In this document: piece by piece, positions 31,539 to 38,638 of the stretch | Position numbering within the stretch: position 1 is the first letter of the stretch | Layout of the letters: each line of letters starts with the position of its first letter | Assembly (NCBI GenBank): GCA_035553355.1 | Contig: DATMJW010000042.1 | Location: 1 to 40,181, forward strand | Length of the DNA: 40,181 nucleotides | From: Gaiellasilicea sp035553355 | Lineage (GTDB): Bacteria; Actinomycetota; Thermoleophilia; Gaiellales; Gaiellaceae | Direction of reading: 5' to 3' | Position numbers and translations under genes: made by a program | Notes under the pieces: model-generated | Told to the model about the DNA's origin: nothing | The model's database searches: none | What the model saw: only the letters and a program-made list of their open reading frames with translations

Positions 31539-33038
31539 ATGCTCACGCTGCTCGCCGCTCTGGTCGGACTCGCCGTCGGCGCTGCGCTCGCAGCAGTCCT
31601 GCTCGTGACGCGCAGCGGCTCGCGGGTGCGCGTCGCGCAGCGCGAGGCCGAGACGATCCGCCGTGAGGCGCAGATCGAGGCGCGTGAGCAGGCAGTGCAG
31701 CTGCGCGCAGCGCTCGAAGAGGAGCTCGCGGAGCGGCGGACGGCGGTCGCGAAGGTCGAGGAGCGGGTCGTCGCGCGGGAGCAGGAGGTCGAGCGCCGCA
31801 CCGAGGAGCTCGCCCGCCGCGAGCAGGGCGTCGCGGACCGCGAGGCGCACGCGCGTCAGCTGCAGGACGAGCTGAAGGCGGCGCGCGACGAGGCGCTCAC
31901 CACCCTGCAGCGGATCGCCGGTCTCACCGTCGCCGACGCCAAGCAGCACCTGCTCGAGCGCTCCGAGGACATGATCCGGCACGAGCTCGCGCGACGCGTC
32001 CGGCAGGCCGAGGAGGAGGCGCGCGGGGAGGCGCGCCGGCGGGCGCGGAACCTCGTCGCGGATGCGCTGCAACGCGTCGCGGCGAGCCACACTGCGGAAG
32101 CGACCGTCACGGTGGTCGAGCTCCCGTCGGACGACATGAAGGGACGCATCATCGGCCGCGAGGGCAGGAACATCCGGACGCTCGAGCACCTGACCGGCGT
32201 CGACTTCATCGTCGACGACACGCCGCAGGCCGTCGTGCTCTCGTCGTTCGACGGGATCCGCCGCGAACTCGCGCGGATGACGCTCGAGAAGCTGATCGAG
32301 GACGGGCGGATCCACCCCGCCAGGATCGAGGAGATGTACTACGTCTCGAAGGCCGAGCTCGAGGAGCAGATCGACACCGCGGGTGAGCAGGCGGTCTTCG
32401 AGGCGAACTGCGGCGACGTCCACGAGGAGCTCTCGAAGGTGCTCGGCCGCCTGCGCTTCCGCACGAGCTACGGCCAGAACGTGCTCAAGCACACGCTCGA
32501 GGTCGTCCACCTCGCGGGGCTGATGGCGGCGGAGCTGGGAGCGAGCGTCCGCACCGCGAAGCGCGCGGCGCTCCTCCACGACATCGGCAAGGCGATGACG
32601 CACGAGATGGAGGGGTCGCACGCCCTCGTCTCGGCGCAGCTCGCGAGGCGGTACGGCGAGCCGCAGGGGGTCGTGCACGCGATCGAGGCGCATCACTACG
32701 AGGTGCAGCCGCAGACCGTCGAGGCGGTGCTGCTGATCGCCGCCGACGCGATCAGCGCGTCGCGCCCGGGAGCGCGCGGCGAGAACATCGAGCACTACAT
32801 CAAGCGCCTCGCGGCGCTCGAGGAGATCGCGGCGAAGCGGCACGGCGTGGCGAAGGCGTACGCGCTCCAGGCCGGCCGCGAGATCCGCGTCATGGTCGAG
32901 CCCACGGAGATCGACGACGACGCCGCGGTCCTCCTCTCCCACGAGATCGCACGCGAGATCGAGGACCAGCTCGAGTACCCCGGGCAGGTGAAGGTCACGG
33001 TGATCCGCGAGTCCCGCGCGGTCGAGATCGCGCGATGA
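31539..33038 (+). CDS. rny: Ribonuclease Y
   Basis: Membrane-anchored endoribonuclease that starts mRNA decay in many Gram-positives, 499 residues. It has an N-terminal membrane helix (2-23), a long charged coiled coil (about 28-150), a KH domain with IIGREGRN (GREG at 206-209) and an HD phosphodiesterase domain (His347-Asp348 in LLHDIGKA, then ADAISASRPGAR). The start is ATG 31539, with GGAGG (31526-31530) 8 nt upstream; the longer reading from GTG 31473 adds a proline-rich stretch without homology. The position after recA matches rny/ymdA in Bacillus. RNase J and PNPase are also encoded in this window. Confidence 0.96.
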   Translation: MLTLLAALVGLAVGAALAAVLLVTRSGSRVRVAQREAETIRREAQIEAREQAVQLRAALEEELAERRTAVAKVEERVVAREQEVERRTEELARREQGVADREAHARQLQDELKAARDEALTTLQRIAGLTVADAKQHLLERSEDMIRHELARRVRQAEEEARGEARRRARNLVADALQRVAASHTAEATVTVVELPSDDMKGRIIGREGRNIRTLEHLTGVDFIVDDTPQAVVLSSFDGIRRELARMTLEKLIEDGRIHPARIEEMYYVSKAELEEQIDTAGEQAVFEANCGDVHEELSKVLGRLRFRTSYGQNVLKHTLEVVHLAGLMAAELGASVRTAKRAALLHDIGKAMTHEMEGSHALVSAQLARRYGEPQGVVHAIEAHHYEVQPQTVEAVLLIAADAISASRPGARGENIEHYIKRLAALEEIAAKRHGVAKAYALQAGREIRVMVEPTEIDDDAAVLLSHEIAREIEDQLEYPGQVKVTVIRESRAVEIAR

Positions 33039-33044
33039 CGCCGG

Positions 33045-33050
33045 TACCAT
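33045..33050 (+). promoter_or_regulatory. Leaderless-type -10 box before miaB
   Basis: TACCAT ends 7 nt before the GTG at 33058; no ribosome site lies between. Confidence 0.45.
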
Positions 33051-33057
33051 CCGCGCG

Positions 33058-34386
33058 GTGAGGCGGTACCACGTCACCACCTTCGGGTGCCAGATGAACG
33101 CGCACGACTCGGAGCGCATCAAGGGCACCCTCGAGTCGCTCGGCCTCGGGGAGGCCGCCTCGGCGGACGAGGCCGACGTCCTCGTCTTCAACACCTGCAC
33201 GATTCGCGAGAAGCCGGACACGAAGTTCGCGGCGCACCTCGCGCAGGCCGCTGCGCTGAAGCGCCGCGACCCGGAGAAGGTGATCGCGGTGGGCGGGTGT
33301 TACGCGGAGGCGCAGCGGGACAGGCTGTTCTCGCTCTACCCCGACGTCGACGTCGCGTTCGGGCCCGGCACGATCCCGCACCTCGCGGACTGGATCGGCG
33401 CGAACGGCGAGGGCGTGCAGCGCGGCTCCTTCGGAACGGGCGACGAGCGGCGTTTCTCGGCGACGCTGCCGCTCGCCCGTGAACGCCGCTTCCAGGCGTG
33501 GGTCCAGGTCTCGATGGGCTGCAACTCGAAGTGCTCGTACTGCATCGTCCCCGCCGTCCGCGGCCGTGAGGTGAGCAGGCGCCCCGGTGACATCCTCGCC
33601 GAGGTGACGCGGCTCGCCGACGAGGGCGTGCGCGAGATCACGCTGCTGGGACAGAACGTCAACTCGTGGGGGCGGGACCTCGCGCCGGACCTCCATACCG
33701 AGTTCGGGGAACTGCTCCGCGCCTGCGACGCCGTTCCCGGGATCGAGCGCATCCGATTCACGAGCCCGCACCCGAAGGACTTCCGCGAGCCCGTGATCGC
33801 CGCGATCGCAGACGCCGAGGCCGTCTGCGAGCACGTCCACCTACCGCTGCAGTCCGGCTCTTCGCGCATCCTGAAGGCGATGCGCCGCACCTACGACCGC
33901 GACCGCTACCTCCGGCTCGTCGAGCGCCTCCGCGCGGCGATCCCGGACCTCGCGCTCGGAACCGACATCATCGTCGGCTTCCCGGGGGAGACCGAGGACG
34001 ACTTCCGGCAGACGCTCGAGACGGTCGAGCAGGTGCGCTACGACAGCGCCTTCACCTTCGTCTACTCGCCGCGTCGCGGCACCGAGGCGGCCGAGCTGCC
34101 GGACCAGGTGCCCGAGGACGTGAAGCGCGACCGGATCGAGCGACTCGTCGAGGTCGTCCAGCGGATCGCGGCGGAGCGGAACGCGGAGCGCGTCGGCCGC
34201 GTCGAGCAGGTGCTCGTCGAGGGCCGCAGCCGGACCGACGCCCGGCTGCTCCGCGGGCGCACCCGCCGCAACACCACCGTCAACTTCGCCGGCGACGCGC
34301 AGCCGGGCGACCTCGTCGACGTCGTCATCGAGGGCGCCACGTCGACGACGCTCCGCGGCGCGCAGAGGACGGCGGTGGCCGCATGA
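33058..34386 (+). CDS. miaB: tRNA methylthiotransferase MiaB
   Basis: Radical-SAM enzyme that adds a 2-methylthio group to i6A37 of tRNA, the step after MiaA. It has 442 residues. The N-terminal domain holds Cys11, Cys47 and Cys81 for the auxiliary cluster (TFGCQMN, NTCTIRE, GGCYAE). The radical-SAM cluster is Cys155, Cys159 and Cys162 in GCNSKCSYC, and a TRAM domain ends the protein (from GRVEQVLVEG). All cluster ligands are present. The start is GTG 33058. It is coupled by ATGA to an epimerase gene, and miaA follows two genes later. Confidence 0.96.
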   Translation: MRRYHVTTFGCQMNAHDSERIKGTLESLGLGEAASADEADVLVFNTCTIREKPDTKFAAHLAQAAALKRRDPEKVIAVGGCYAEAQRDRLFSLYPDVDVAFGPGTIPHLADWIGANGEGVQRGSFGTGDERRFSATLPLARERRFQAWVQVSMGCNSKCSYCIVPAVRGREVSRRPGDILAEVTRLADEGVREITLLGQNVNSWGRDLAPDLHTEFGELLRACDAVPGIERIRFTSPHPKDFREPVIAAIADAEAVCEHVHLPLQSGSSRILKAMRRTYDRDRYLRLVERLRAAIPDLALGTDIIVGFPGETEDDFRQTLETVEQVRYDSAFTFVYSPRRGTEAAELPDQVPEDVKRDRIERLVEVVQRIAAERNAERVGRVEQVLVEGRSRTDARLLRGRTRRNTTVNFAGDAQPGDLVDVVIEGATSTTLRGAQRTAVAA

Positions 34387-35405
34387 GGATCCTGATCACC
34401 GGCTCGTCGGGCCAGATCGGCACGAACCTCGCGCTCCGTCTGCTCGCGGACGGGCACGAGGTGTTCGGCGTCGACCAGCGCCAGAACACGTGGACCGACG
34501 AGTTCCGCTACCTCCTGCAGGACCTCTCCGGTCACTACCCGCCGTTCCCGGACGGGATCGGCGGCGTCCCGTACCCCGAGACCGATCTCGTCGTCCACCT
34601 CGCCGCGCACGCGAAGGTGCACCAGCTCGTCGCGCAGCCGCACCGCGCGCTCGAGAACCTGATGATGACGTTCAACGTCCTCGAGTACTGCCGTCAGGCG
34701 CGGCTGCCGCTCGTCTTCTCCTCGACGCGCGAGGTCTACGGCGACGTCCACCGCTTCGAGGGCTACGGAGAGGCGACCGCCGACTTCGCCTACACCGAGT
34801 CGCCGTACTCGGCGTCGAAGATCTCGAGCGAGGCGTTCATCTACTCGTACGCGCGCTGCTACGGGCTCAAGTACCTCGCGTTCCGCTTCTCGAACGTCTA
34901 CGGCCGCTTCGACAACGACCTGCACCGGATGTCGAGGGTCCTGCCGCTCTTCATCCACCAGATGCTGCGCGACGAGCCGATCACCGTCTACGGCGGCTCG
35001 GACAAGGTGCTCGACTTCACCTACGTCGACGACTGCGTGGACGGGATCGCGCGCGGGATCGAGGCGCTCGCGGCAGGGCGTGTCGTGAACGAGACGATCA
35101 ACCTCGCCTACGGGCAGGGGAACACACTCGTCCGTGCGGCGGAGCTGATCGCTGCCGAGCTCGCCGTGGAGCCGAAGATCACGATCGCGCCGTCCCTGCT
35201 CGGCGAGGTCACGCACTACGTCGCCGACATCCGCAAGGCGCACGACCTGCTCGGCTGGACGCCGCAGGTCCCGCTCGACGACGGGATCCCGCGCGCCGTC
35301 GAGTGGTTCCGCGCGCACCGCGAGGCGCACCCGGAGGACGACCGGCCGGTCGTGAACGAGGGCGACGCCGTTGGCTGGAAGACCCTCGCCGCCAGTCCCT
35401 CCTGA
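34383..35405 (+). CDS. NAD-dependent epimerase/dehydratase (extended SDR)
   Basis: A 340-residue extended short-chain dehydrogenase, likely acting on a nucleotide sugar. The cofactor motif GSSGQIG is at 7-13, and the acidic residue in VFGVDQRQ suggests NAD. The catalytic Tyr142 and Lys146 (YSASK) and the SSTREVYG segment are present, followed by RFSNVYGRFD and FTYVDDCVDGI, typical of UDP-glucose 4-epimerase-like enzymes. The substrate cannot be named. It overlaps miaB as ATGA, and its stop lies inside the phosphatase gene, so all are cotranscribed with the tRNA-modification genes, with no obvious functional link. Confidence 0.9.
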   Translation: MRILITGSSGQIGTNLALRLLADGHEVFGVDQRQNTWTDEFRYLLQDLSGHYPPFPDGIGGVPYPETDLVVHLAAHAKVHQLVAQPHRALENLMMTFNVLEYCRQARLPLVFSSTREVYGDVHRFEGYGEATADFAYTESPYSASKISSEAFIYSYARCYGLKYLAFRFSNVYGRFDNDLHRMSRVLPLFIHQMLRDEPITVYGGSDKVLDFTYVDDCVDGIARGIEALAAGRVVNETINLAYGQGNTLVRAAELIAAELAVEPKITIAPSLLGEVTHYVADIRKAHDLLGWTPQVPLDDGIPRAVEWFRAHREAHPEDDRPVVNEGDAVGWKTLAASPS

Positions 35406-36150
35406 GCCCGTCGCCCGCGCGCTCGCGTGGGACGGGTGCCTGAACGTCCGCGATCTCGGCGGCCACCCGACCGAGGACGGCGGCGTCACGGCGTACGGCG
35501 CCGTCGTGCGGGCGGACAGCGTTCGGCAGCTCTCTCCGCGCGGGTGGGAGGCGCTCGTCTCCTACGGCGTCGGGCGGATCGTGGACCTCCGCTTCCGCGA
35601 CGAGCTCGAAGCCGATCCGCCGGCCGAGATCCCCGTCGAGGTGGTCAACGTGCCGGTGCTGCCGGACCCCGCGTCGCCCGACTGGCCGGAGATCGACGCG
35701 CTGAGGGACGAGGCGCCCGACGAGGCGACCGCGACTGCGGCCGTCTACGGCGAGTTCCTGCGGCGTTACGCCGCCGGGTTCGCGGCTGCCGTGTCCGCCG
35801 TCGGGACGGCTCCTCCGGGTGCCGTTGTCGTGCACTGCATGGTCGGCAAGGACCGGACCGGCCTCGTTGCCGCGCTCCTGCTGCGACTCGCGGGCGTGGC
35901 CGCCGAGCGCGTCGCGGCCGACTACGCGCTCAGCGAGGTGAACCTCGCCTCCGTCTCGCTGCCGTGGGTCGAGCGCGCCCGTGACGAGGACGACCGCCGG
36001 CGCCGGCAGCGCATGATCGTGACACCGGCGCGCGCGATGGAGCTCGTCTTGGCCGACCTCGCGGCTGCGGGCGGGGAGGAGGCGTATCTGCGTGCGGCGG
36101 GCGTACCGCCTGCGCACCTGGATGCGGTCCGGGCGCGCCTGCGCGGGTGA
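35371..36150 (+). CDS. Tyrosine-protein phosphatase-like (Y_phosphatase3)
   Basis: A 259-residue phosphatase with the P-loop HCMVGKDRTG (Cys156, Arg162), the HCxxGKDRTG form of the atypical tyrosine phosphatase family PF13350. The N-terminal CLNVRDLGGHPTEDGG is the family's other hallmark. The only start codon before the conserved region is TTG 35371, which overlaps the epimerase by 35 bp. Substrates of this family include phosphotyrosine and, in some members, phosphoinositides, so the target is open. The stop overlaps miaA as GTGA. Confidence 0.87.
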   Translation: MAGRPSPPVPPEPVARALAWDGCLNVRDLGGHPTEDGGVTAYGAVVRADSVRQLSPRGWEALVSYGVGRIVDLRFRDELEADPPAEIPVEVVNVPVLPDPASPDWPEIDALRDEAPDEATATAAVYGEFLRRYAAGFAAAVSAVGTAPPGAVVVHCMVGKDRTGLVAALLLRLAGVAAERVAADYALSEVNLASVSLPWVERARDEDDRRRRQRMIVTPARAMELVLADLAAAGGEEAYLRAAGVPPAHLDAVRARLRG

Positions 36151-37034
36151 CCGTCCTCGCCATCTTCGGGCCGACGGCATCGGGGAAGACGGCGGTCGCC
36201 GAAGCCGTGGCGGCGCTCGTCCCTGCGGAGATCGTGTCGGCGGACGCGATGCAGGTCTACCGCGGGCTCCCGATCCTGACGAACCAGGGCGCGGGCCGGC
36301 TCGTCGGGATCTGGCCGCTCGACCACGAGGCGTCGGTGGGCGAGTACCAGCGGCTGGCGCACGCGGCCGTCGACGAGATCCTCTCGGCGCTGCGACTGCC
36401 GATCGTCGTCGGCGGTACCGGGCTCTACCTCCGTGCCGCACTGGCCGACCTCGAGCTCCCGCCCCCGCCGGCGCCGGGGGCGCGGAGGCGCTGGGAGGAG
36501 CTCTATGACGGCGCGGGCGCGGCGGCGGCGCATGCGGAGCTCGCGTCACGCGACCCGGACGCCGCCGCGGCCGTGCATCCCAACGACCGGCGCCGGGTGG
36601 TGCGCGCGCTCGAGCTCGCGGAGGCCGGCGCATCGCTGCGGCCACCCGCCGACCGGCTCTGGGGCAGCGAGACACGGCATCCGAGCGTCGTCGTCGGCCT
36701 CGACGTCCCGCCGGACGTGCTCGTCCGGCGGATCGAGGAGCGCACGAGAGCGATGTTCGCCGCAGGTGTCGAAGAGGAGGTGCGACGCGCTGTCGCGCAG
36801 CCGCTGTCGTCGACCGCGGCGAAGACGCTCGGGCTCCGCGAGATCGCCGAGCTGCCGCGGGCGGAGGCGGAGGAGCGGATAGTCGTGCGAACCCGCCGCT
36901 ACGCCGCGTACCAGCGCAAGTGGATGCGGCGTCTCCCCGGACTCGTCTCGGTCCGCGCCGATCGCGATCCGCGAGAGGTCGCGCGGGAGATCGTCGCGCT
37001 CGTCGCGGACGCTCATCGGCCGTCGTGCGGTTGA
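36147..37034 (+). CDS. miaA: tRNA dimethylallyltransferase MiaA
   Basis: Prenylates A37 of tRNAs that read UNN codons, giving i6A, the substrate of MiaB. The 295 residues include the P-loop GPTASGKT (8-15), then SADAMQVYRGLPILTNQ, GGTGLYLRAAL and the C-terminal KTLGLREIAEL and RTRRYAAYQRKWMRRL. The start is GTG 36147 in a GTGA overlap. One feature differs from common forms: SADAMQVYRG has Ala where many MiaA proteins have Ser (SADSxQVY). The stop lies a few bases before the DapF-like start. Confidence 0.95.
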   Translation: MTVLAIFGPTASGKTAVAEAVAALVPAEIVSADAMQVYRGLPILTNQGAGRLVGIWPLDHEASVGEYQRLAHAAVDEILSALRLPIVVGGTGLYLRAALADLELPPPPAPGARRRWEELYDGAGAAAAHAELASRDPDAAAAVHPNDRRRVVRALELAEAGASLRPPADRLWGSETRHPSVVVGLDVPPDVLVRRIEERTRAMFAAGVEEEVRRAVAQPLSSTAAKTLGLREIAELPRAEAEERIVVRTRRYAAYQRKWMRRLPGLVSVRADRDPREVAREIVALVADAHRPSCG

Positions 37035-37042
37035 CTACGCTC

Positions 37043-37810
37043 GTGCGTTTCTCGAAGTGGCACGCCCTCGGCAACAGCTACCTCCTCGTCGAGCCGGAAG
37101 CCGCCGCGCGGCCGGTCGACGCCGACCTCGTGCGGCGCGTCTGCGACGTCCGGCGCGGCGTCGGGTCGGACGGCGTCCTCGAGATCGTGCGCGTCGACGG
37201 GGCCGAGGTCGAGATCACGATCTGGAACCCCGACGGCTCGAAGGCCGAGTTCTCGGGCAACGGCACACGGCTCGCGGCGATGTGGCTCGCCGAGCGCACG
37301 GGCGCCGACGAGGTCGCCGTGCGTGTCGGCACGGCCGCATACCGGGCCCGCCGCCGCGGAGCGCTCGTCGAGATGGAGGTGGGGGAGGTGAGCGTCGCAC
37401 CCGTGGAGACGCTCGCGGTGGACGGCGACGAGGTCGAGTTCGTCCCGGTGTCCGTGGGGAACCCGCACGCCGTCGTCCGTCGCGCGCCGGTACGCGAGGA
37501 GCTCCTGCGCCTCGGCCCGCTCCTCGAGCGGCACGACCGGTTCCCCGAGCGGACGAACGTGCAGCTCGCGGACGCCGCCGGCGCAGGGACGGTCCGCGCT
37601 CTCGTATGGGAGCGCGGGGCGGGGGAGACGTCGGCGTCGGGGTCGAGCGCCGTCGCGGTCGCCGCGGCGGCTGTCGCGGGCGGTTGGGCCGAGAGCCCGG
37701 TCACCGTCTCGATGCCCGGCGGCGACCTCGCGGTGGCGCTCGACGCCGCCGGCCGCGCGTGGCTGACGGGGCCGGCGGTCGAGATCGCCCGCGGCGAGCT
37801 CGTCCTCTGA
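37043..37810 (+). CDS. dapF: Diaminopimelate epimerase-like protein with both catalytic Cys replaced by Ser
   Basis: A 255-residue DapF-fold protein. Standard DapF interconverts LL- and meso-diaminopimelate using two cysteines, in CGNGxR and ACGSG. Here the first motif reads EFSGNGTR (Ser71, codon TCG at 37253) and the second ETSASGSSA (Ser199, TCG at 37637). The other family residues remain: FSKWHALGN, WNPDGS, GNPHAVV, ERTNVQ and WERGAGET. The start is GTG 37043, which aligns with the usual MxFSKxHGLGN; TTG 37031 (TTGA overlap with miaA) and GTG 37025 are alternatives. It may be an epimerase with altered chemistry or a related isomerase. It is the only DapF candidate here. Confidence 0.85.
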   Translation: MRFSKWHALGNSYLLVEPEAAARPVDADLVRRVCDVRRGVGSDGVLEIVRVDGAEVEITIWNPDGSKAEFSGNGTRLAAMWLAERTGADEVAVRVGTAAYRARRRGALVEMEVGEVSVAPVETLAVDGDEVEFVPVSVGNPHAVVRRAPVREELLRLGPLLERHDRFPERTNVQLADAAGAGTVRALVWERGAGETSASGSSAVAVAAAAVAGGWAESPVTVSMPGGDLAVALDAAGRAWLTGPAVEIARGELVL

Positions 37811-37844
37811 CGCAGCCGCAACGGCCGGGCGCGCGGCCCGAACT

Positions 37845-37863
37845 TTGTGTTGTTTCAACACAA
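37845..37863. terminator. A/T-rich 8-bp palindrome between the converging dapF and dapD
   Basis: TTGTGTTG, TTT, CAACACAA: a perfect 8-bp inverted repeat with a 3-nt centre. It lies midway in the 75-nt gap between two convergent genes, so a bidirectional terminator is the simplest reading. The low GC for this genome also allows an operator or protein-binding site. Confidence 0.5.
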
Positions 37864-37885
37864 GCGCCGCCGCGCGCGGCAGGCG

Positions 37886-38638
37886 TCAGACCGCGAGCTC
37901 GAACTCGCGCAGCGTCTCGTTCAGGCTGAGGCGCTCGTCGTGCGACTCCCTGCGCCAGCCGATGATCAGCGCGCAGTCGAGCTGGTACGTCCCGGCGCGG
38001 AACTCCCGCGGCCGCGTCCCCGGCACGACGACGGCGCGGGGCGGGACAGCGCCGCGATGCTCGACGGGCTCGTCGCCCGTCACGTCGATGATCGGGACGG
38101 ACGCGGTCAGCGAGACGTTCGCCGACAGCACGGCACCGGCGCCGACGCGTACGCCCTCGGTGACGATGCAGCGGGAGCCGATGAACGCGCCGTCCTCGAC
38201 GATCACCGGCCGCGCGTTCGGCGGCTCGAGCACGCCGCCGATCCCGACCCCGCCGGCGAGGTGGACGTCCGCGCCGATCTGCGCGCACGAGCCCACCGTC
38301 GCCCACGTGTCGACCATCGTGCGCGGCCCCACCCAGGCGCCGATGTTGACGTACCCCGGCATCAGGACGACGCCCTCCGAGAGGAACGACCCGTAGCGCG
38401 CGATCCCGGGCGGCACCACGCGCACGCCGCGCTGCGCGTAATCCGTCTTGACGGGGATCTTGTCCAGGAAGTGGAGGCCGCCGACCTCCATCGGCTCGAC
38501 CTTGCGCAGCTTGAAGTACTCGAGGATCGCAGTCTTCGCCTCGACGTCGACCGTCCACTCGTCGCCGTCCGGGTACGCGACCCGCCGCTCGCCGCGGTCG
38601 AGCGCGGCGACGATCTCCTCGACCTGCTCCGGGTTCAC
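37886..38638 (-). CDS. dapD: 2,3,4,5-tetrahydropyridine-2,6-dicarboxylate N-succinyltransferase
   Basis: Succinylates tetrahydrodipicolinate, committing the pathway to the succinylase branch. The 250 residues form a left-handed hexapeptide-repeat acyltransferase. The central block (GSFLSEGVVLMPGYVNIGAW, MVDTWATVGSCAQIG, then HLAGGVGIGGVLEP) closely follows E. coli-type DapD, distinguishing it from the acetylating DapH. The GTG start overlaps the dapC stop as GTGA, and the protein begins at NPEQVEEIVAALDRG. It is last in the dapE-dapC-dapD operon. Its C-terminus faces dapF across 75 nt. Confidence 0.94.
   Translation of the reverse strand: MNPEQVEEIVAALDRGERRVAYPDGDEWTVDVEAKTAILEYFKLRKVEPMEVGGLHFLDKIPVKTDYAQRGVRVVPPGIARYGSFLSEGVVLMPGYVNIGAWVGPRTMVDTWATVGSCAQIGADVHLAGGVGIGGVLEPPNARPVIVEDGAFIGSRCIVTEGVRVGAGAVLSANVSLTASVPIIDVTGDEPVEHRGAVPPRAVVVPGTRPREFRAGTYQLDCALIIGWRRESHDERLSLNETLREFELAV

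Noticed and set aside
37025..37042. GTG 37025 as dapF start
   Set aside because: It adds residues before the FSKWHALGN block that have no counterpart in the family; GTG 37043 gives the standard beginning. Not fully excluded.
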